Source of the DNA: Paracidovorax valerianellae
GTDB lineage: Bacteria; Pseudomonadota; Gammaproteobacteria; Burkholderiales; Burkholderiaceae_C
NCBI RefSeq assembly: GCF_900102625.1
Contig: NZ_FMZC01000018.1
Coordinates: 19,916 to 83,915, forward strand
Length of the DNA: 64,000 nucleotides
Direction of reading: 5' to 3'
The position numbers and the translations under genes were made by a program. The notes under the pieces are model-generated. The model saw only the letters and a list, made by a program, of their open reading frames with translations, made no database searches and was not told the origin of the DNA. The first letter of the stretch is position 1, and the number at the start of each line of letters is the position of its first letter. Below, in pieces: positions 41,237 to 51,105 of the stretch.

Positions 41237-41579
41237 CGGATGCCTGCCTGCCCCGGGGCCTCGGGCTCGGGCAGGCGTTGGCAGGGTTTGCTTCCTGCGT
41301 GATGGGCCGGCGACCGTCGGCGCAAGCCTCAGACCCTGAGACCACGCAGTGTTGTTTTATGGAACAGCCGTGGCGCTGGTCCTGTTGGGTACGGCGAAGA
41401 TGAAAAATCCCGCCAACGCCGCACCAGTGCAAAGCTGGATGGGGTGGCGGGATGAACGAGGCAAGCTGATGGCTATATCAGCCAAATTGGCCTCTAGCGC
41501 AATGAAATCAACGGCAGTGCGCTATGAAAATAATAGCAAATGGCGCGGGCGCGCTTTCAATGCGTTTTGCAGTCAGGCA
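41237..41579. other. 343-bp convergent gap between fliT and fliE
   Basis: No convincing gene: the open frame in it is mostly antisense to fliE. It contains an inverted-repeat element (41470-41542, separate entry) and an ATCCCGCC/GGCGGGAT pair (about 41406 and 41450) that could form a long-loop hairpin. Confidence 0.6.
41470..41542. repeat. Intergenic palindromic repeat element
   Basis: Contains GGCTATATCAGCC, then AAATTGGCCTCTAGCG, then a perfect 7-bp inverted repeat TAGCGCA/TGCGCTA (41495-41501 and 41518-41524), and ends in an AT-rich AAAATAATAGC. The sequence resembles short dispersed intergenic repeats I associate with Comamonadaceae genomes, but only one clear copy is in this window, so the repeat nature is partly recalled rather than shown. 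Confidence 0.45.
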
Positions 41580-41888
41580 TCACACCTGCATGTTCATGAT
41601 GTCGGTGTAGGCCTGAACCATGCGGTTGCGTACATGCAGCGTGGCCTGAAACCCGATCTGGGCCTTCTGGATCGCCACCATGGTTTCTTCCAGGCTCACG
41701 GCCGGGTTTTCCATCTGCACTTCCTTTTGCAAGTCCGCTGCCTTGTTCTGCGAGGCGCTGACTGACTGCAGGGCTCCCTTGAGCGCTGAGGAAAAACCGA
41801 CTTCCTGAGAGTCCTGCGGCGCCGTGGCACGGCGCGCCAGGCCAGCGCCTGCTAGTGGCGTGGTGGGGCTTGATATGCGGAGGTCCAT
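41580..41888 (-). CDS. fliE: Flagellar hook-basal body protein FliE
   Basis: 102 residues from ATG 41888. The C-terminal half (NPAVSLEETMVAIQKAQIGFQATLHVRNRMVQAYTDIMNMQV) is diagnostic of FliE, which joins the MS ring to the rod. Divergent from fliF, as in many betaproteobacteria. An upstream TTG (41921) is a weaker start choice. Single-gene unit on the minus strand. Confidence 0.95.
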   Translation of the reverse strand: MDLRISSPTTPLAGAGLARRATAPQDSQEVGFSSALKGALQSVSASQNKAADLQKEVQMENPAVSLEETMVAIQKAQIGFQATLHVRNRMVQAYTDIMNMQV

Positions 41889-42059
41889 GGCTGTGTCCGA
41901 AGGTATGGCGGGATGGTGCAATCCTAGGGGCGCCGCGGCGCTTCATCCTGGGGAATAGATGGTGAAACGACGGCCTTATCTCGGCGATGCGGGAACCGGG
42001 CTCGTCCAATAATCGCCCCACGCCAACCCTCTGCCGGGTCGGTCCTTTTGGAAAGCACC

Positions 42060-43748
42060 ATGTCCGCAGTTGCTGAAATCCCTGTCATCACTCCCGCCAA
42101 CCCTTCGTGGATGCAGCGGTTTTCCGCGCTCGAACGGGGCCAGCGGATGCGGCTGGGTGCCGGCATGGTGCTGCTCATCGCTGCGGTGATCGCTGCGGCT
42201 GTGTTCAGTCGCCAGCCGGACTACCGGGTGCTGTTCGCCAACCTGAGCGACAAGGATGGCGGCGCCATCGTGGCCCAGCTCTCGACGATGAACGTGCCTT
42301 ACAAGTATGCGGAGGGCGGTGGCGCCATCCTGATTCCTGCCGACCGCGTGCACGACGTGCGGTTGCGCTTGGCCACCCAAGGCTTGCCCAAGGGCTCGGT
42401 GACGGGCTTCGAATTGATGGAGACGAACCGGTTCGGCGTGACCCAGTTCCAGGAACGTCTGAATTTCCAGCGCGGCCTCGAAGGCGAACTCACCCGTTCC
42501 ATCCAGGCGCTGTCTTCCGTGCAAAGCGCACGCGTGCATCTGGCCCTGCCCAATCAGAACGGATTTTTCCGGGAGCAGCAAAAGCCTTCGGCCTCCGTGC
42601 TGCTTAGCTTGTTTCCCGGCCGTTTTCTGGACCGCACCCAGTTGGCCGGCATCGTGCACCTGGTGGCCTCCAGCGTGCCTGAGCTGTCTCCGGCGGCCGT
42701 GAGCGTGCTGGACGACACCGGCAAGCTGCTGTCCCAATCGCCCGACACGGCAGCGGGCTCGGGCGTCGATGCGCAGCAGCTGAGCTACGTGCAGCAGATC
42801 GAGCAGCAATACACCCGCCGCATTCTGGACATCCTCGAGCCGGTGGTGGGCAAGAACAACGTCAAGGCGCAGGTCACGGCCGAGGTCGATTTCAGCCAGA
42901 CCGAATCCACGTCCGAGCAGCACCGCCCTAACCAGACGCCCGACGCGAGTGCGGTGCGCAGCCAGCAGGTCGTGGAAAGCGGCGGTGCCCAGGGCAACCA
43001 GCCGCCCAGCGGCGTGCCTGGCGCAACGAGCAACCAGCCGCCCCAGCCTTCGACGGCGCCCATCAACGGCGCAAATCCCGCCCCGACTACCGCGAACGGC
43101 CAGCAGGGCGCTCAGGGAACGGGCGCAAAACGCGAGTCCATCACCAACTACGAAGTGGACAAGACGGTCCGTGTGACGCGCGGTGGCAGCGGAGCCCTCA
43201 AGCGGGTGAGCGCGGCGGTGGTGGTCAATTACCAGGCCGTGGCCGAAGGCGCTGGCAAGGCGCCGACCAACAAGGCGCTGTCGGCCGCGCAACTGGAGCA
43301 GATGACGGCGCTGGTGCGCGAAACCATCGGCTTCAACAAGGACCGTGGCGACTCCGTCAACCTGATGAACACGCCGTTTCTGGTGGATGTCACGCCCGTG
43401 GTGGACCTGCCGCTGTGGAAGCAGCCTGAAATGATCGAACTGGCCAAGAGCCTGGGCTGGCCGGTGGGAATGTCGCTGTTCGCCGCCATGGTGCTGCTCG
43501 GACTGGTGCGCCCCGCCATCAAGGGCATGGGCAAGCCACGTGCCATTCCGGTGGTGGCTCAAGGCGGCCAGCTGGATGCCATCGAGGCCGAAGAGCCCCA
43601 GCGCCCCGCGCTGGCCGCACCGACCAAGCCCGAGGACGCGGTTCAGACGCCCGAGCAACTGCGCCTTGAAGAAGCCCGTGTGCTGGCCAAGGAGAACCCG
43701 ATGGCGGTGGCAAACATTCTCAAGACGTGGGTTAACGGCGAGTCGTGA
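42060..43748 (+). CDS. fliF: Flagellar MS-ring protein FliF
   Basis: 562 residues from ATG 42060 (GGAAAG 7 nt upstream). First membrane helix around 30-50 (LGAGMVLLIAAVIAAAVFS), ring-building motifs (DYRVLFANLSDKDGGAIVAQL, FQRGLEGELTRSIQALSSVQSARVHLALP), a disordered Pro/Gln/Ala stretch about 300-360, a second membrane helix (MSLFAAMVLLGLVRP) and a C-terminal FliG-binding tail (NPMAVANILKTWVN). FliF forms the base on which the motor assembles. Confidence 0.97.
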   Translation: MSAVAEIPVITPANPSWMQRFSALERGQRMRLGAGMVLLIAAVIAAAVFSRQPDYRVLFANLSDKDGGAIVAQLSTMNVPYKYAEGGGAILIPADRVHDVRLRLATQGLPKGSVTGFELMETNRFGVTQFQERLNFQRGLEGELTRSIQALSSVQSARVHLALPNQNGFFREQQKPSASVLLSLFPGRFLDRTQLAGIVHLVASSVPELSPAAVSVLDDTGKLLSQSPDTAAGSGVDAQQLSYVQQIEQQYTRRILDILEPVVGKNNVKAQVTAEVDFSQTESTSEQHRPNQTPDASAVRSQQVVESGGAQGNQPPSGVPGATSNQPPQPSTAPINGANPAPTTANGQQGAQGTGAKRESITNYEVDKTVRVTRGGSGALKRVSAAVVVNYQAVAEGAGKAPTNKALSAAQLEQMTALVRETIGFNKDRGDSVNLMNTPFLVDVTPVVDLPLWKQPEMIELAKSLGWPVGMSLFAAMVLLGLVRPAIKGMGKPRAIPVVAQGGQLDAIEAEEPQRPALAAPTKPEDAVQTPEQLRLEEARVLAKENPMAVANILKTWVNGES

Positions 43749-43798
43749 TGCAACGCATGCGATGATTTCCGACCGACGCATGAAACCACGAGCTTTCC

Positions 43799-44794
43799 AT
43801 GGATGACCAAGGCCTGAACGATGCCGCGATTTTGCTGATGTCCCTCGGCGAAGAGGAAGCCGCCGAGGTTTTCAAGCATTTGTCGCCGAAGGAAGTGCAA
43901 AAACTGGGCGAGACCATCGCCCGCATGCGCTCCGTCTCGCGCGAGAAGGTGGATTCGGTCATCAACCGTTTCTCGGGTGACGCCGCTGCCCAGAGCCTGC
44001 TGGTGTCGGACACCAGCAACTACGTGCGGGCGGTGCTCAAGCGCGCGCTGGGCGACGACAAGGCCGCGCTGCTGATCGACCGCATCTTGCAGGGCGGCGA
44101 TGTGTCCGGGATCGAAAGCCTGAAGTGGATGGACCCGCTGTCGGTGGCCGAGTTGCTGCGCAACGAGCACCCGCAGATCGTCGCGGCCATTCTGGTGCAC
44201 CTGGATTCGGAGCAGGCGGCCGCCGTGCTCATGCAGCTCACTGATCGGCAGCGCAGCGAAGTGCTGCTGCGGGTGGCCACGCTGGAAGGCATTCAGCCCA
44301 CCGCGCTCAAGGACCTCAACGAGGTGCTCTTCAAGGTGCTCGCCGGCGGCGACAAGATCCGCAAGAGCTCGCTGGGTGGCGTCAAGGCCGCGGCCGAAAT
44401 CATCAACCTGCTGGGCTCCAACATGGACAGCGTGGTGCTGGAGTCGATCCGCGGGTACGACCCCGATCTGGCCCAGAAGATCATGGACAAGATGTTCGTC
44501 TTCGACGACGTGCTCAAGCTCGACGACCGTGCGATCCAGACGGTGCTCAAGGAAGTGGCGTCCGAAACCCTCATCGTGGCACTCAAGGGTGCTGTGCCCG
44601 AGTTGCGCGAGAAGTTTTTGGCCAACATGTCGTCCCGTGCTGCCGAAGCCATGCGCGAAGACCTGGAATCGCGCGGTCCGATGCGGCTGTCCGAAGTGGA
44701 AGCCCAGCAGAAGGAAATTCTCAAGACGGTGCGGCGCCTGTCGGATGAAGGCCAGATCGTGATCGGAGGCGGCGGTGATGACGCATTCGTATAA
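43799..44794 (+). CDS. fliG: Flagellar motor switch protein FliG
   Basis: 331 residues with the three FliG domains: an N-terminal FliF-binding part (AAILLMSLGEEEAAEVFKHLSPKEVQ), a middle domain (NEHPQIVAAILVHLDSEQAAAVLMQL, including the EHPQ motif) and the C-terminal torque helix (LKGAVPELREKFLANMSSRAAEAMREDLESRGPMR) with charged residues that meet MotA. Overlaps fliH. Confidence 0.98.
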   Translation: MDDQGLNDAAILLMSLGEEEAAEVFKHLSPKEVQKLGETIARMRSVSREKVDSVINRFSGDAAAQSLLVSDTSNYVRAVLKRALGDDKAALLIDRILQGGDVSGIESLKWMDPLSVAELLRNEHPQIVAAILVHLDSEQAAAVLMQLTDRQRSEVLLRVATLEGIQPTALKDLNEVLFKVLAGGDKIRKSSLGGVKAAAEIINLLGSNMDSVVLESIRGYDPDLAQKIMDKMFVFDDVLKLDDRAIQTVLKEVASETLIVALKGAVPELREKFLANMSSRAAEAMREDLESRGPMRLSEVEAQQKEILKTVRRLSDEGQIVIGGGGDDAFV

Positions 44795-45506
44795 CCCTCG
44801 CAGTTACAGCCGCTTCATCCCGAGCGAAGAGGTCGGGGACGTCACGCAATGGCAGTTCGGCGCCGTGGACGGGTCGGACCTGCTGCCTCCGGTGGCGGAA
44901 CCCGAGCCTGAGCCGCTGCCGGTGGTTTTCGACGAGCCGACCCATCTGGCGGCCCTGGAGGCCGCGCGTGCCGAAGGCTTCGAACAGGGGCAGGCCCATG
45001 GCGAAGAAAAGGCCGGGCTGGAATGGCAGCAGCGCATGGACGACTACATCGCAGGCCAAGGCCGCGAAGTCGCTCAGCGGCTGGAGCAGGCGGTGCAGGC
45101 GGCGGATGCCAGCCTGGCCGGCATGCAGCAGCACGTCGCGCAGGAAGTGCTTCAGCTGGCGTGCGACATCGCCCGCCAGGTCATCCGCCAGGAACTGGCA
45201 GGTCAGCCCCTCACCTTGCTGCCGGTGGTGCGTGAGGCTTTGGGCATGCTGGTGGCTGAAGGCCGCCCCGCCACGGTGCGCATGAACCCGGCGGATTTCA
45301 ACGTGCTGGAAAAACCCTTGAGCGAAGCGTATGCCGGTGCCAAGGTGCAGTGGCTGCCCGACGCGGCCGTGGCCGAAGGCGACTGTTTCGTCGAGTCGGC
45401 CGGCACGGTGATCGATGGCTCGCTGGGCCGTCGCTGGGAGCGTGCCATCGCATCGCTGGGCCTGTCGTCGCCTTGGGACGCCGGCAAGGATGAAGACCAT
45501 GGCTGA
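44778..45506 (+). CDS. fliH: Flagellar export ATPase regulator FliH
   Basis: 242 residues from ATG 44778 (GGAGG at 44765-44769; a GTG at 44775 is the alternative). Glu/Ala-rich coiled-coil middle ([23 protein letters not shown], with GxxxG-like spacing) and C-terminal V-ATPase-E-like domain ([28 protein letters not shown]). FliH holds and restrains FliI. Overlaps both fliG and fliI. Confidence 0.93.
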   Translation: MTHSYNPRSYSRFIPSEEVGDVTQWQFGAVDGSDLLPPVAEPEPEPLPVVFDEPTHLAALEAARAEGFEQGQAHGEEKAGLEWQQRMDDYIAGQGREVAQRLEQAVQAADASLAGMQQHVAQEVLQLACDIARQVIRQELAGQPLTLLPVVREALGMLVAEGRPATVRMNPADFNVLEKPLSEAYAGAKVQWLPDAAVAEGDCFVESAGTVIDGSLGRRWERAIASLGLSSPWDAGKDEDHG

Positions 45507-46950
45507 TTCGCTTTCCGCTGTTGAAGCGCCTTCGAGTGCGGATGCCGAAGCGGGCTCGGCGCTTCCTGCGGACAGCGCCTGGAGCCAGTTCATGGCGGAT
45601 GCGCGGGCCCGCGTGGCGCAGGGTGCGCCGCTGGAAACCCGCGGAACGCTCACCCGGCTGACGGGGCTGGTGCTCGAGGCTGCCGGCATTCGCATGCCGG
45701 TGGGTTCGCAGTGCATGGTGAAGATGCCTGGGCACGAACCGGTACTGGCGGAAGTGGTCGGGTTCTCGGCCGATCGCGCTTTTCTGATGCCGGCCGGCGA
45801 TATCCATGGGCTGTCGAGCGGGGCGAGCGTCGTTCCTGCGGCCGCTTACGTGCCCCAGCCTCGGTTGGGCGAGAGCCGCCGGCCATCGCCGACGGCCGGC
45901 GTGCTGCGTCTGCCCATGGGCGACGGGTTGCTGGGGCGTGTGGTGGATTCGCAGGGCGTGCCGCTGGACCATGGCGGTGCCGTGCTGAACGTGACTTCGG
46001 AGCCCATGGACCGGCGCCAGATCAATGCCATGGACCGCGATCCCGTCCGGGAAACGCTGGACACGGGCGTGCGGGCCATCAATGCGTTGCTCACCGTCGG
46101 GCGCGGCCAGCGCCTGGGGTTGTTCGCAGGTTCTGGCGTGGGCAAGAGCGTGTTGCTGGGCATGATGGCGCGCTATACGCAGGCCGATGTGATCGTCGTC
46201 GGCCTGATCGGCGAGCGCGGCCGCGAAGTCAAGGAATTCGTAGAGGACATCCTCGGTGAGGAAGACCGGGGCCGCGCCGTCGTGGTGGCTGCGCCCGCCG
46301 ATGCGCCGCCCCTGTTGCGCATGCAGGGTGCAGCCTATGCCACGGCGATCGCCGAGCACTTTCGCGATAAGGGCAAGCACGTGTTGCTGCTCATGGATTC
46401 GCTGACCCGCTACGCCATGGCGCAGCGCGAGATCGCTCTGGCCATCGGGGAGCCACCGGCCACGAAGGGCTATCCCCCCAGCTGCTTCGCCAAACTGCCT
46501 GCGCTCGTGGAGCGCAGCGGCAACGGATTGCACGGAGTGGGCTCGATCACTGCCTTCTACACGGTGCTCTCCGAAGGCGATGACCAGCAGGACCCGATCG
46601 CCGACGCTGCGCGCGCCATTCTGGATGGGCACATCGTGCTGTCCCGCGCGCTGGCGGAAACGGGGCATTTCCCGGCCATCGACATCGAACAATCCGCCTC
46701 GCGCGTGATGCACAACGTCGTTTCGCGCGAACACTTCGAGTTGGCGCGGCGGTTTCGCGCGGTGTATTCGCGCTACCAGAAGAGCCGCGACCTCATCCAG
46801 GTCGGCGCCTACATGAGCGGCTCCGACCCTGCACTGGACGAGGCGATCCGCCTGCAGCCGGCCATGGCCGACTTCCTGCAGCAGAACATGTTCGAAGCGG
46901 CTCCCATGGGCGAAAGCCTGGGGTTCATGGCCTCGGTGGTCAACCATTGA
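45499..46950 (+). CDS. fliI: Flagellar export ATPase FliI
   Basis: 483 residues from ATG 45499 (AAGGA 8 nt upstream; ATG 45490 also possible). F1-type ATPase: Walker A GSGVGKS at 211-217, catalytic Glu in [13 protein letters not shown], Walker [18 protein letters not shown], and the export-ATPase signature [19 protein letters not shown]. It energises unfolding and chaperone release at the export gate. Confidence 0.97.
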   Translation: MADSLSAVEAPSSADAEAGSALPADSAWSQFMADARARVAQGAPLETRGTLTRLTGLVLEAAGIRMPVGSQCMVKMPGHEPVLAEVVGFSADRAFLMPAGDIHGLSSGASVVPAAAYVPQPRLGESRRPSPTAGVLRLPMGDGLLGRVVDSQGVPLDHGGAVLNVTSEPMDRRQINAMDRDPVRETLDTGVRAINALLTVGRGQRLGLFAGSGVGKSVLLGMMARYTQADVIVVGLIGERGREVKEFVEDILGEEDRGRAVVVAAPADAPPLLRMQGAAYATAIAEHFRDKGKHVLLLMDSLTRYAMAQREIALAIGEPPATKGYPPSCFAKLPALVERSGNGLHGVGSITAFYTVLSEGDDQQDPIADAARAILDGHIVLSRALAETGHFPAIDIEQSASRVMHNVVSREHFELARRFRAVYSRYQKSRDLIQVGAYMSGSDPALDEAIRLQPAMADFLQQNMFEAAPMGESLGFMASVVNH

Positions 46951-46971
46951 TGGGCCTGGGGTGATCCTTCC

Positions 46972-47445
46972 ATGTCTTCCTTGAATGCGTTCCTGGTGGC
47001 GGTCGAGATGGCCGAGCGCAAGCGCGACGAGGCGCGGCAGGTGCTGCAGGACGTGCAGCGGGCGCGCCAGGCATCGCAGGCGCAGCTCCAGCAGCTGGAA
47101 GGCTATTCGCTGGAAACACAAGGCCGTTGGGGCGCACAGGCCGACACTACGGTGAAGCCCGAGGTCATGTACCACCACTATCAGTTCATGGACCGGCTCG
47201 CGCACGCCATCGGGCTGCAGACCGGAGTGGTGGGCGATCAGTCCGGACGTGTCGAGAACGCCACCCGGGCCGTGCTGGAAGCCGAATTACGGCTGGCGGC
47301 ACTGAAGAAAGTGGTCGAAAAGCGGCGACTGGAGATGGACAGGCTCCAGGCGCGCCGCGATCAGAAGCAAACCGACGAGCGCGCAGCGCTGCAGTTCGGC
47401 AAGGAAAACGCAACCCAGGGCCATCAGGGGCCGCAGGAGTGGTGA
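46972..47445 (+). CDS. fliJ: Flagellar export protein FliJ
   Basis: 157 residues, almost entirely coiled coil (VEMAERKRDEARQVLQDVQRARQASQAQLQQLEGY; LRLAALKKVVEKRRLEMDRLQARRDQK), between fliI and fliK. FliJ is the stalk protein that turns inside the FliI hexamer and links it to FlhA. Confidence 0.93.
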   Translation: MSSLNAFLVAVEMAERKRDEARQVLQDVQRARQASQAQLQQLEGYSLETQGRWGAQADTTVKPEVMYHHYQFMDRLAHAIGLQTGVVGDQSGRVENATRAVLEAELRLAALKKVVEKRRLEMDRLQARRDQKQTDERAALQFGKENATQGHQGPQEW

Positions 47446-47447
47446 AC

Positions 47448-48824
47448 ATGGAACCAACACGCATCAACAGCTCGCATACCGCCCACGAAACGCGCGGTGC
47501 CCGCGCTGCCGGCAAAGCGGGCACGTCAGCACAAGACGGAACGCAGCAGGCAGCAGGGCAGGGCGGTTTTTCTCTTCTGCTGGCTGCCATGGATACCCAG
47601 GCCACGGATGTTGCTCCCGGGTCGCTGACTGCCGATGCCGGCGCCGGGCTTTCCCCTTTGTCCATGACGGCCGATGCTGCTGCCTTGCCTGTGTCCGGCG
47701 ACCCGGCCACGCTGGCTGCCCTGCAAGGGGCATTGCCCGGGCAGTTGTCTGTTCAGGCACAAGGCGCCCTGCCGGCGCAGGGCAGTGCGTCACAGGGGAT
47801 CGTGGGCCAATCGCTTTCCGCGGCTTCGCTGGCGAGCATCAGCACACCGTGGCACACCGCGTTCAGCAGTTTGATGGATTCCGGCAGTCTGGTGGGGCAA
47901 ACCGCGTGGATGGACCGAGCCACGGACTTGTCCGATGCACCTGCGCCGACAGCGCCGGGCGCCGCGCCGTACAAAGGACTGCAGGCGAGGCTTTCCTCGG
48001 CTGCTGGTTCTGCCATGGGCCTGGATACCACTGGGGGCGCTGTGGGTGCATCAGCCCTGCGCAGTGCATTGGGGAAAGAAGACAGAAAGCTTTCGTCGGC
48101 AGAAATGCCCAGTGTGTTGGCCTCGGCCGTCGCCTCCATCGCGCCCGATCGGCGTGACGGTGCTGGCGCGGCTGGTGGTCCCGCGTTTGCGCGGGGAACC
48201 AGCGATGCCTTATCGCCCGCTCCTGTCGCAGGGGTGTTGGCAGAGGCGGTGGCGTTTCGCTCGGAGCGCGGCGGCGAGCAGGGCTCTGGGAATCCGTCGT
48301 CACAGGGCGGCGCTTCCGGCGCCGAGGGCGGCATGGGCTTTTCCATGGGCGATGCGCCGATCGCTACGGACGGCACCGGCGTACTGGCTGACCCTTCGCA
48401 AGTGGGGGCGGAAGATCAGATTGCAGAGCAGGTTGCGTACTGGGTCCACCAGAACACGCAGAACGCCGAACTCACTATCGACCGCGACGGCCAGCCGGTG
48501 GAGGTCATGGTTTCGCTGTCCGGCAATGAAGCGCATGTCACATTCCGCAGCGACCAGGCCCAAACGCGCGAGTGGTTGGACGCCAGTGCAGCGCAGTTGC
48601 GGGATCTGCTCCGCGGCGAGGGGCTGGAGTTGTCCGGCGTGACCGTGGGCCAATCAGGCAGCGAGGGCGCCAGCGCTTCGGCGGGAGATGGCCGCCGCTC
48701 GCCGCCGGATCGCGATGGTACTGCCCGCCACACCCAGGTCCAGGCGGCCACAGGTGTCAGCGTAAACGGCCTCGGCATGAAAAGTACGGCAGCCTCTACC
48801 AGAGCCCTGGACGTGTTCGCCTGA
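47448..48824 (+). CDS. fliK: Hook-length control protein FliK
   Basis: 458 residues from ATG 47448 (AGGAG 8 nt before it). The long N-terminal part is Ala/Gly/Ser-rich and low complexity, as expected of the ruler segment. The conserved C-terminal domain is at about 325-400 (QIAEQVAYWVHQNTQNAEL, DGQPVEVMVSLSGNEAHVTF, LRDLLRGEGLELSGVTV) and acts on FlhB to switch export specificity. Last gene of the fliF-K cluster. Confidence 0.93.
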   Translation: MEPTRINSSHTAHETRGARAAGKAGTSAQDGTQQAAGQGGFSLLLAAMDTQATDVAPGSLTADAGAGLSPLSMTADAAALPVSGDPATLAALQGALPGQLSVQAQGALPAQGSASQGIVGQSLSAASLASISTPWHTAFSSLMDSGSLVGQTAWMDRATDLSDAPAPTAPGAAPYKGLQARLSSAAGSAMGLDTTGGAVGASALRSALGKEDRKLSSAEMPSVLASAVASIAPDRRDGAGAAGGPAFARGTSDALSPAPVAGVLAEAVAFRSERGGEQGSGNPSSQGGASGAEGGMGFSMGDAPIATDGTGVLADPSQVGAEDQIAEQVAYWVHQNTQNAELTIDRDGQPVEVMVSLSGNEAHVTFRSDQAQTREWLDASAAQLRDLLRGEGLELSGVTVGQSGSEGASASAGDGRRSPPDRDGTARHTQVQAATGVSVNGLGMKSTAASTRALDVFA

Positions 48825-49070
48825 GGCTGCAGGCGGGTTGCGTTCTTGGCCGGCTGAGCGTCACGCGTTACAAAATCGTGGCGACGGTTCTGGCACCGGT
48901 TCAGAGGTAGCGCCGGCCCTACGTGGCTGAAAGCCATGGTTTTGGGCTTTTATTCTGGCTATTATCGAAAGCCAGGGCGCCCAATAATGGGGCCATCGAG
49001 CGAAGTGCGCCGCATGTGCTGCCTTTGCTGTGCCGCCATTTCCTGAATTTGTTGCGCAAGGAACCCCAAC

Positions 49071-49652
49071 GTGTCTGCCAATCCTGCCGCCGCAGCGCCG
49101 CCCAAGGCCAAGAGCAAGAAGATGCTCATCATCGGTGTGGTCGTTGCCCTGCTGGTCATTGCTGGCGGGGCGGCTGCCTGGTTCGTCATGAGCAGCCGCC
49201 ATGCTGCCGACGACGAAGAAGGGGCCGAGGCCAAGCCGCATGCCCCGGCTGCGCCGAAGGTGGCGCCCACGTTCTTGCCGATCGACAACATGGTCGTCAA
49301 TCTGGCGGACCCGGGTGGTGAGCGGTTTGCGCAGATCGGCATCACGCTGGAACTGGCCGATGCCAAAACCGCAGAGCAGGTCAAGCTCTATCTGCCGAGC
49401 ATCCGCAGCGCGGTGCTCATGCTGGTGTCGCAGCGCACCTCCGAAGAACTGCTGGGACGTGAAGGCAAGGAAAAGCTGGCGACCGACATCCGGCGTGAAG
49501 TCTCCAAACCCCTGGGGTTCACGGTGCCCAAGCCCCGCAAACGCCCGGCCAGCCAAGAGGCCGAAGACGAGGAAGAAGCGCCACGCGCCAAGCCCGCTGC
49601 CGATACGAATCCCGTGCGGCAGGTCCTTTTCTCCAGTTTCATCATCCAGTGA
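49071..49652 (+). CDS. fliL: Flagellar basal body-associated protein FliL
   Basis: 193 residues. Single membrane helix after a Lys-rich start (KKMLIIGVVVALLVIAGGAAAWFVM), then the periplasmic FliL domain (FLPIDNMVVNLADPGGERFAQIGITLEL, LPSIRSAVLMLVSQRTSEELLGREGKEKLATDIRREV). An acidic, Lys/Pro-rich insert (about 160-175) precedes the C-terminal end (VRQVLFSSFIIQ). It surrounds or stabilises the stator. The 246-bp gap upstream holds TATTAT and CAATAAT boxes that may be its promoter. Confidence 0.95.
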   Translation: MSANPAAAAPPKAKSKKMLIIGVVVALLVIAGGAAAWFVMSSRHAADDEEGAEAKPHAPAAPKVAPTFLPIDNMVVNLADPGGERFAQIGITLELADAKTAEQVKLYLPSIRSAVLMLVSQRTSEELLGREGKEKLATDIRREVSKPLGFTVPKPRKRPASQEAEDEEEAPRAKPAADTNPVRQVLFSSFIIQ

Positions 49653-49670
49653 CGGCGACGGGAGACTGCC

Positions 49671-50675
49671 ATGAGTGATTCATTTCTGTCGCAGGAAGAG
49701 GTCGATGCCCTTTTGGAGGGTGTCACCGGCGAAAGCCAGAAGTCGGTCGAGGAAGTGGCCGAGACCGGCGCGGTTCGCAATTACGACATTTCCAGCCAAG
49801 AGCGGATCGTGCGTGGCCGCATGCCGACGATGGAAATCGTCAACGAGCGGTTTGCACGCAACTTCCGAATCGGCCTGTTCAATTTCATCCGCCGCAGTCC
49901 GGAAATTTCGGTCGGAACCGTGTCCGTGCAGCGTTACAGCGCTTTTCTGCGCGAACTGGCGGTGCCGACCAATTTCAACATCGTTGCCATCCGTCCCCTT
50001 CGCGGCAGCGGCCTCATCGTGTGCGAGCCCTCCTTGGTGTTCGGCATCATCGACACTTTGTACGGCGGCGTGGGCAAATTTCAGACGCGCATCGAAGGGC
50101 GGGATTTTTCCCCGACCGAGCAACGGGTCATCAACCGTTTGGTCGATGTGATCTGCGCCGAGTACAAGAAGGCGTGGCATGGCATTTATCCGCTCGACCT
50201 GGAATACCAGCGCTCGGAAATGCAGCCCCAGTTCGCCAACATCGCCACGCCCAGCGAAATCGTGGTGTCTACGGCGTTCCAGCTTGAAATCGGCGACCTG
50301 TCCGGCGCGATCCATATCTGCATGCCCTATGCGACGCTGGAGCCCATTCGCGACGTACTGTATTCATCCACCCAGGGCGACTCCATCGAAGTGGATCGCC
50401 GCTGGGTGCGGGTGCTGACCCGCGAGATCCAGGCCGCCGAGGTGACGCTGGTGGCCGAACTGGCCAAGGCCGATGCCACGGTGGAACAGTTGTTAGCCAT
50501 GAAACCGGGCGATTTCATCGAGCTCGACCGGGAGCCTCGCATCCTCGCCTCCATCGGAGGCGTACCTATCTTCGAGTGCCAGTACGGCACGCACAACGCG
50601 AAATACGCCATCCGCATCGAGGAATGCCTGCGCAATTCCGACATGAGCTGGTTGGGAGAAAAGAATGTCAACTGA
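49671..50675 (+). CDS. fliM: Flagellar motor switch protein FliM
   Basis: 334 residues. The CheY-P binding peptide DSFLSQEEVDALLEGV is intact at the N-terminus; the middle domain has the GGxG-type segment (TLYGGVGKFQTRIEGRDFSP) and the C-terminal SpoA domain starts about 260 (VTLVAELAKADATVEQLLAMKPGDFIEL). FliM joins FliG to the C-ring and receives CheY-P. Overlaps fliN by 11 bp. Confidence 0.97.
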   Translation: MSDSFLSQEEVDALLEGVTGESQKSVEEVAETGAVRNYDISSQERIVRGRMPTMEIVNERFARNFRIGLFNFIRRSPEISVGTVSVQRYSAFLRELAVPTNFNIVAIRPLRGSGLIVCEPSLVFGIIDTLYGGVGKFQTRIEGRDFSPTEQRVINRLVDVICAEYKKAWHGIYPLDLEYQRSEMQPQFANIATPSEIVVSTAFQLEIGDLSGAIHICMPYATLEPIRDVLYSSTQGDSIEVDRRWVRVLTREIQAAEVTLVAELAKADATVEQLLAMKPGDFIELDREPRILASIGGVPIFECQYGTHNAKYAIRIEECLRNSDMSWLGEKNVN

Positions 50676-51105
50676 AGGCGATAACGACAACAAGGATGCC
50701 AGCGCGGACGATCCGTTCGCAGGCTGGGCCGAAGCGCTGGAAGAGCAAAAGCGCACCGACGAACCGGGCACTGCCGATCAGGGCGGACCGTTGGCGGGCG
50801 ACCCCATACGACCTTTTTCCGGCAACGCCGACTCTCCGGTCAATGACATCAACATGGTGCTGGACATTCCGGTTCAGCTGTCGGTGGAACTGGGCCGAAC
50901 CAAGGTGCCGATCAAATACATCCTCCAACTGGCTCAGGGCTCGGTGGTCGAGCTGGATGCGTTGGCGGGCGAACCCATGGATGTGCTGGTCAACGGCTAC
51001 CTGATCGCCCAAGGCGAAGTCGTGGTGGTGAACGACAAGTTCGGTATCCGCTTGACCGATGTGGTCACGCCTTCAGAGCGCTTGCGAAGGGTCAGCCGTG
51101 GATAG
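50665..51105 (+). CDS. fliN: Flagellar motor switch protein FliN
   Basis: 146 residues: an acidic variable start, then the SpoA domain (DINMVLDIPVQLSVELGRTKVPIKYILQLAQGSVVELDALAGEPMDVLVNG, GIRLTDVV). FliN forms the base of the C-ring and docks FliH. Overlaps fliM and the fliO start. Confidence 0.97.
   Translation: MSTEGDNDNKDASADDPFAGWAEALEEQKRTDEPGTADQGGPLAGDPIRPFSGNADSPVNDINMVLDIPVQLSVELGRTKVPIKYILQLAQGSVVELDALAGEPMDVLVNGYLIAQGEVVVVNDKFGIRLTDVVTPSERLRRVSRG

Noticed and set aside
41349..41765. Possible small gene between fliT and fliE on the plus strand
   Set aside because: Its second half is exactly antisense to fliE and the first half runs through a palindromic repeat; no ribosome site.
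41976..43781. 600-codon open frame antisense to fliF
   Set aside because: Same shadow effect; composition is low-complexity His/Arg/Gly and it has no ribosome site.
45298..47205. 635-codon open frame antisense to fliH/fliI
   Set aside because: Shadow of conserved genes on the plus strand; no recognisable domain.
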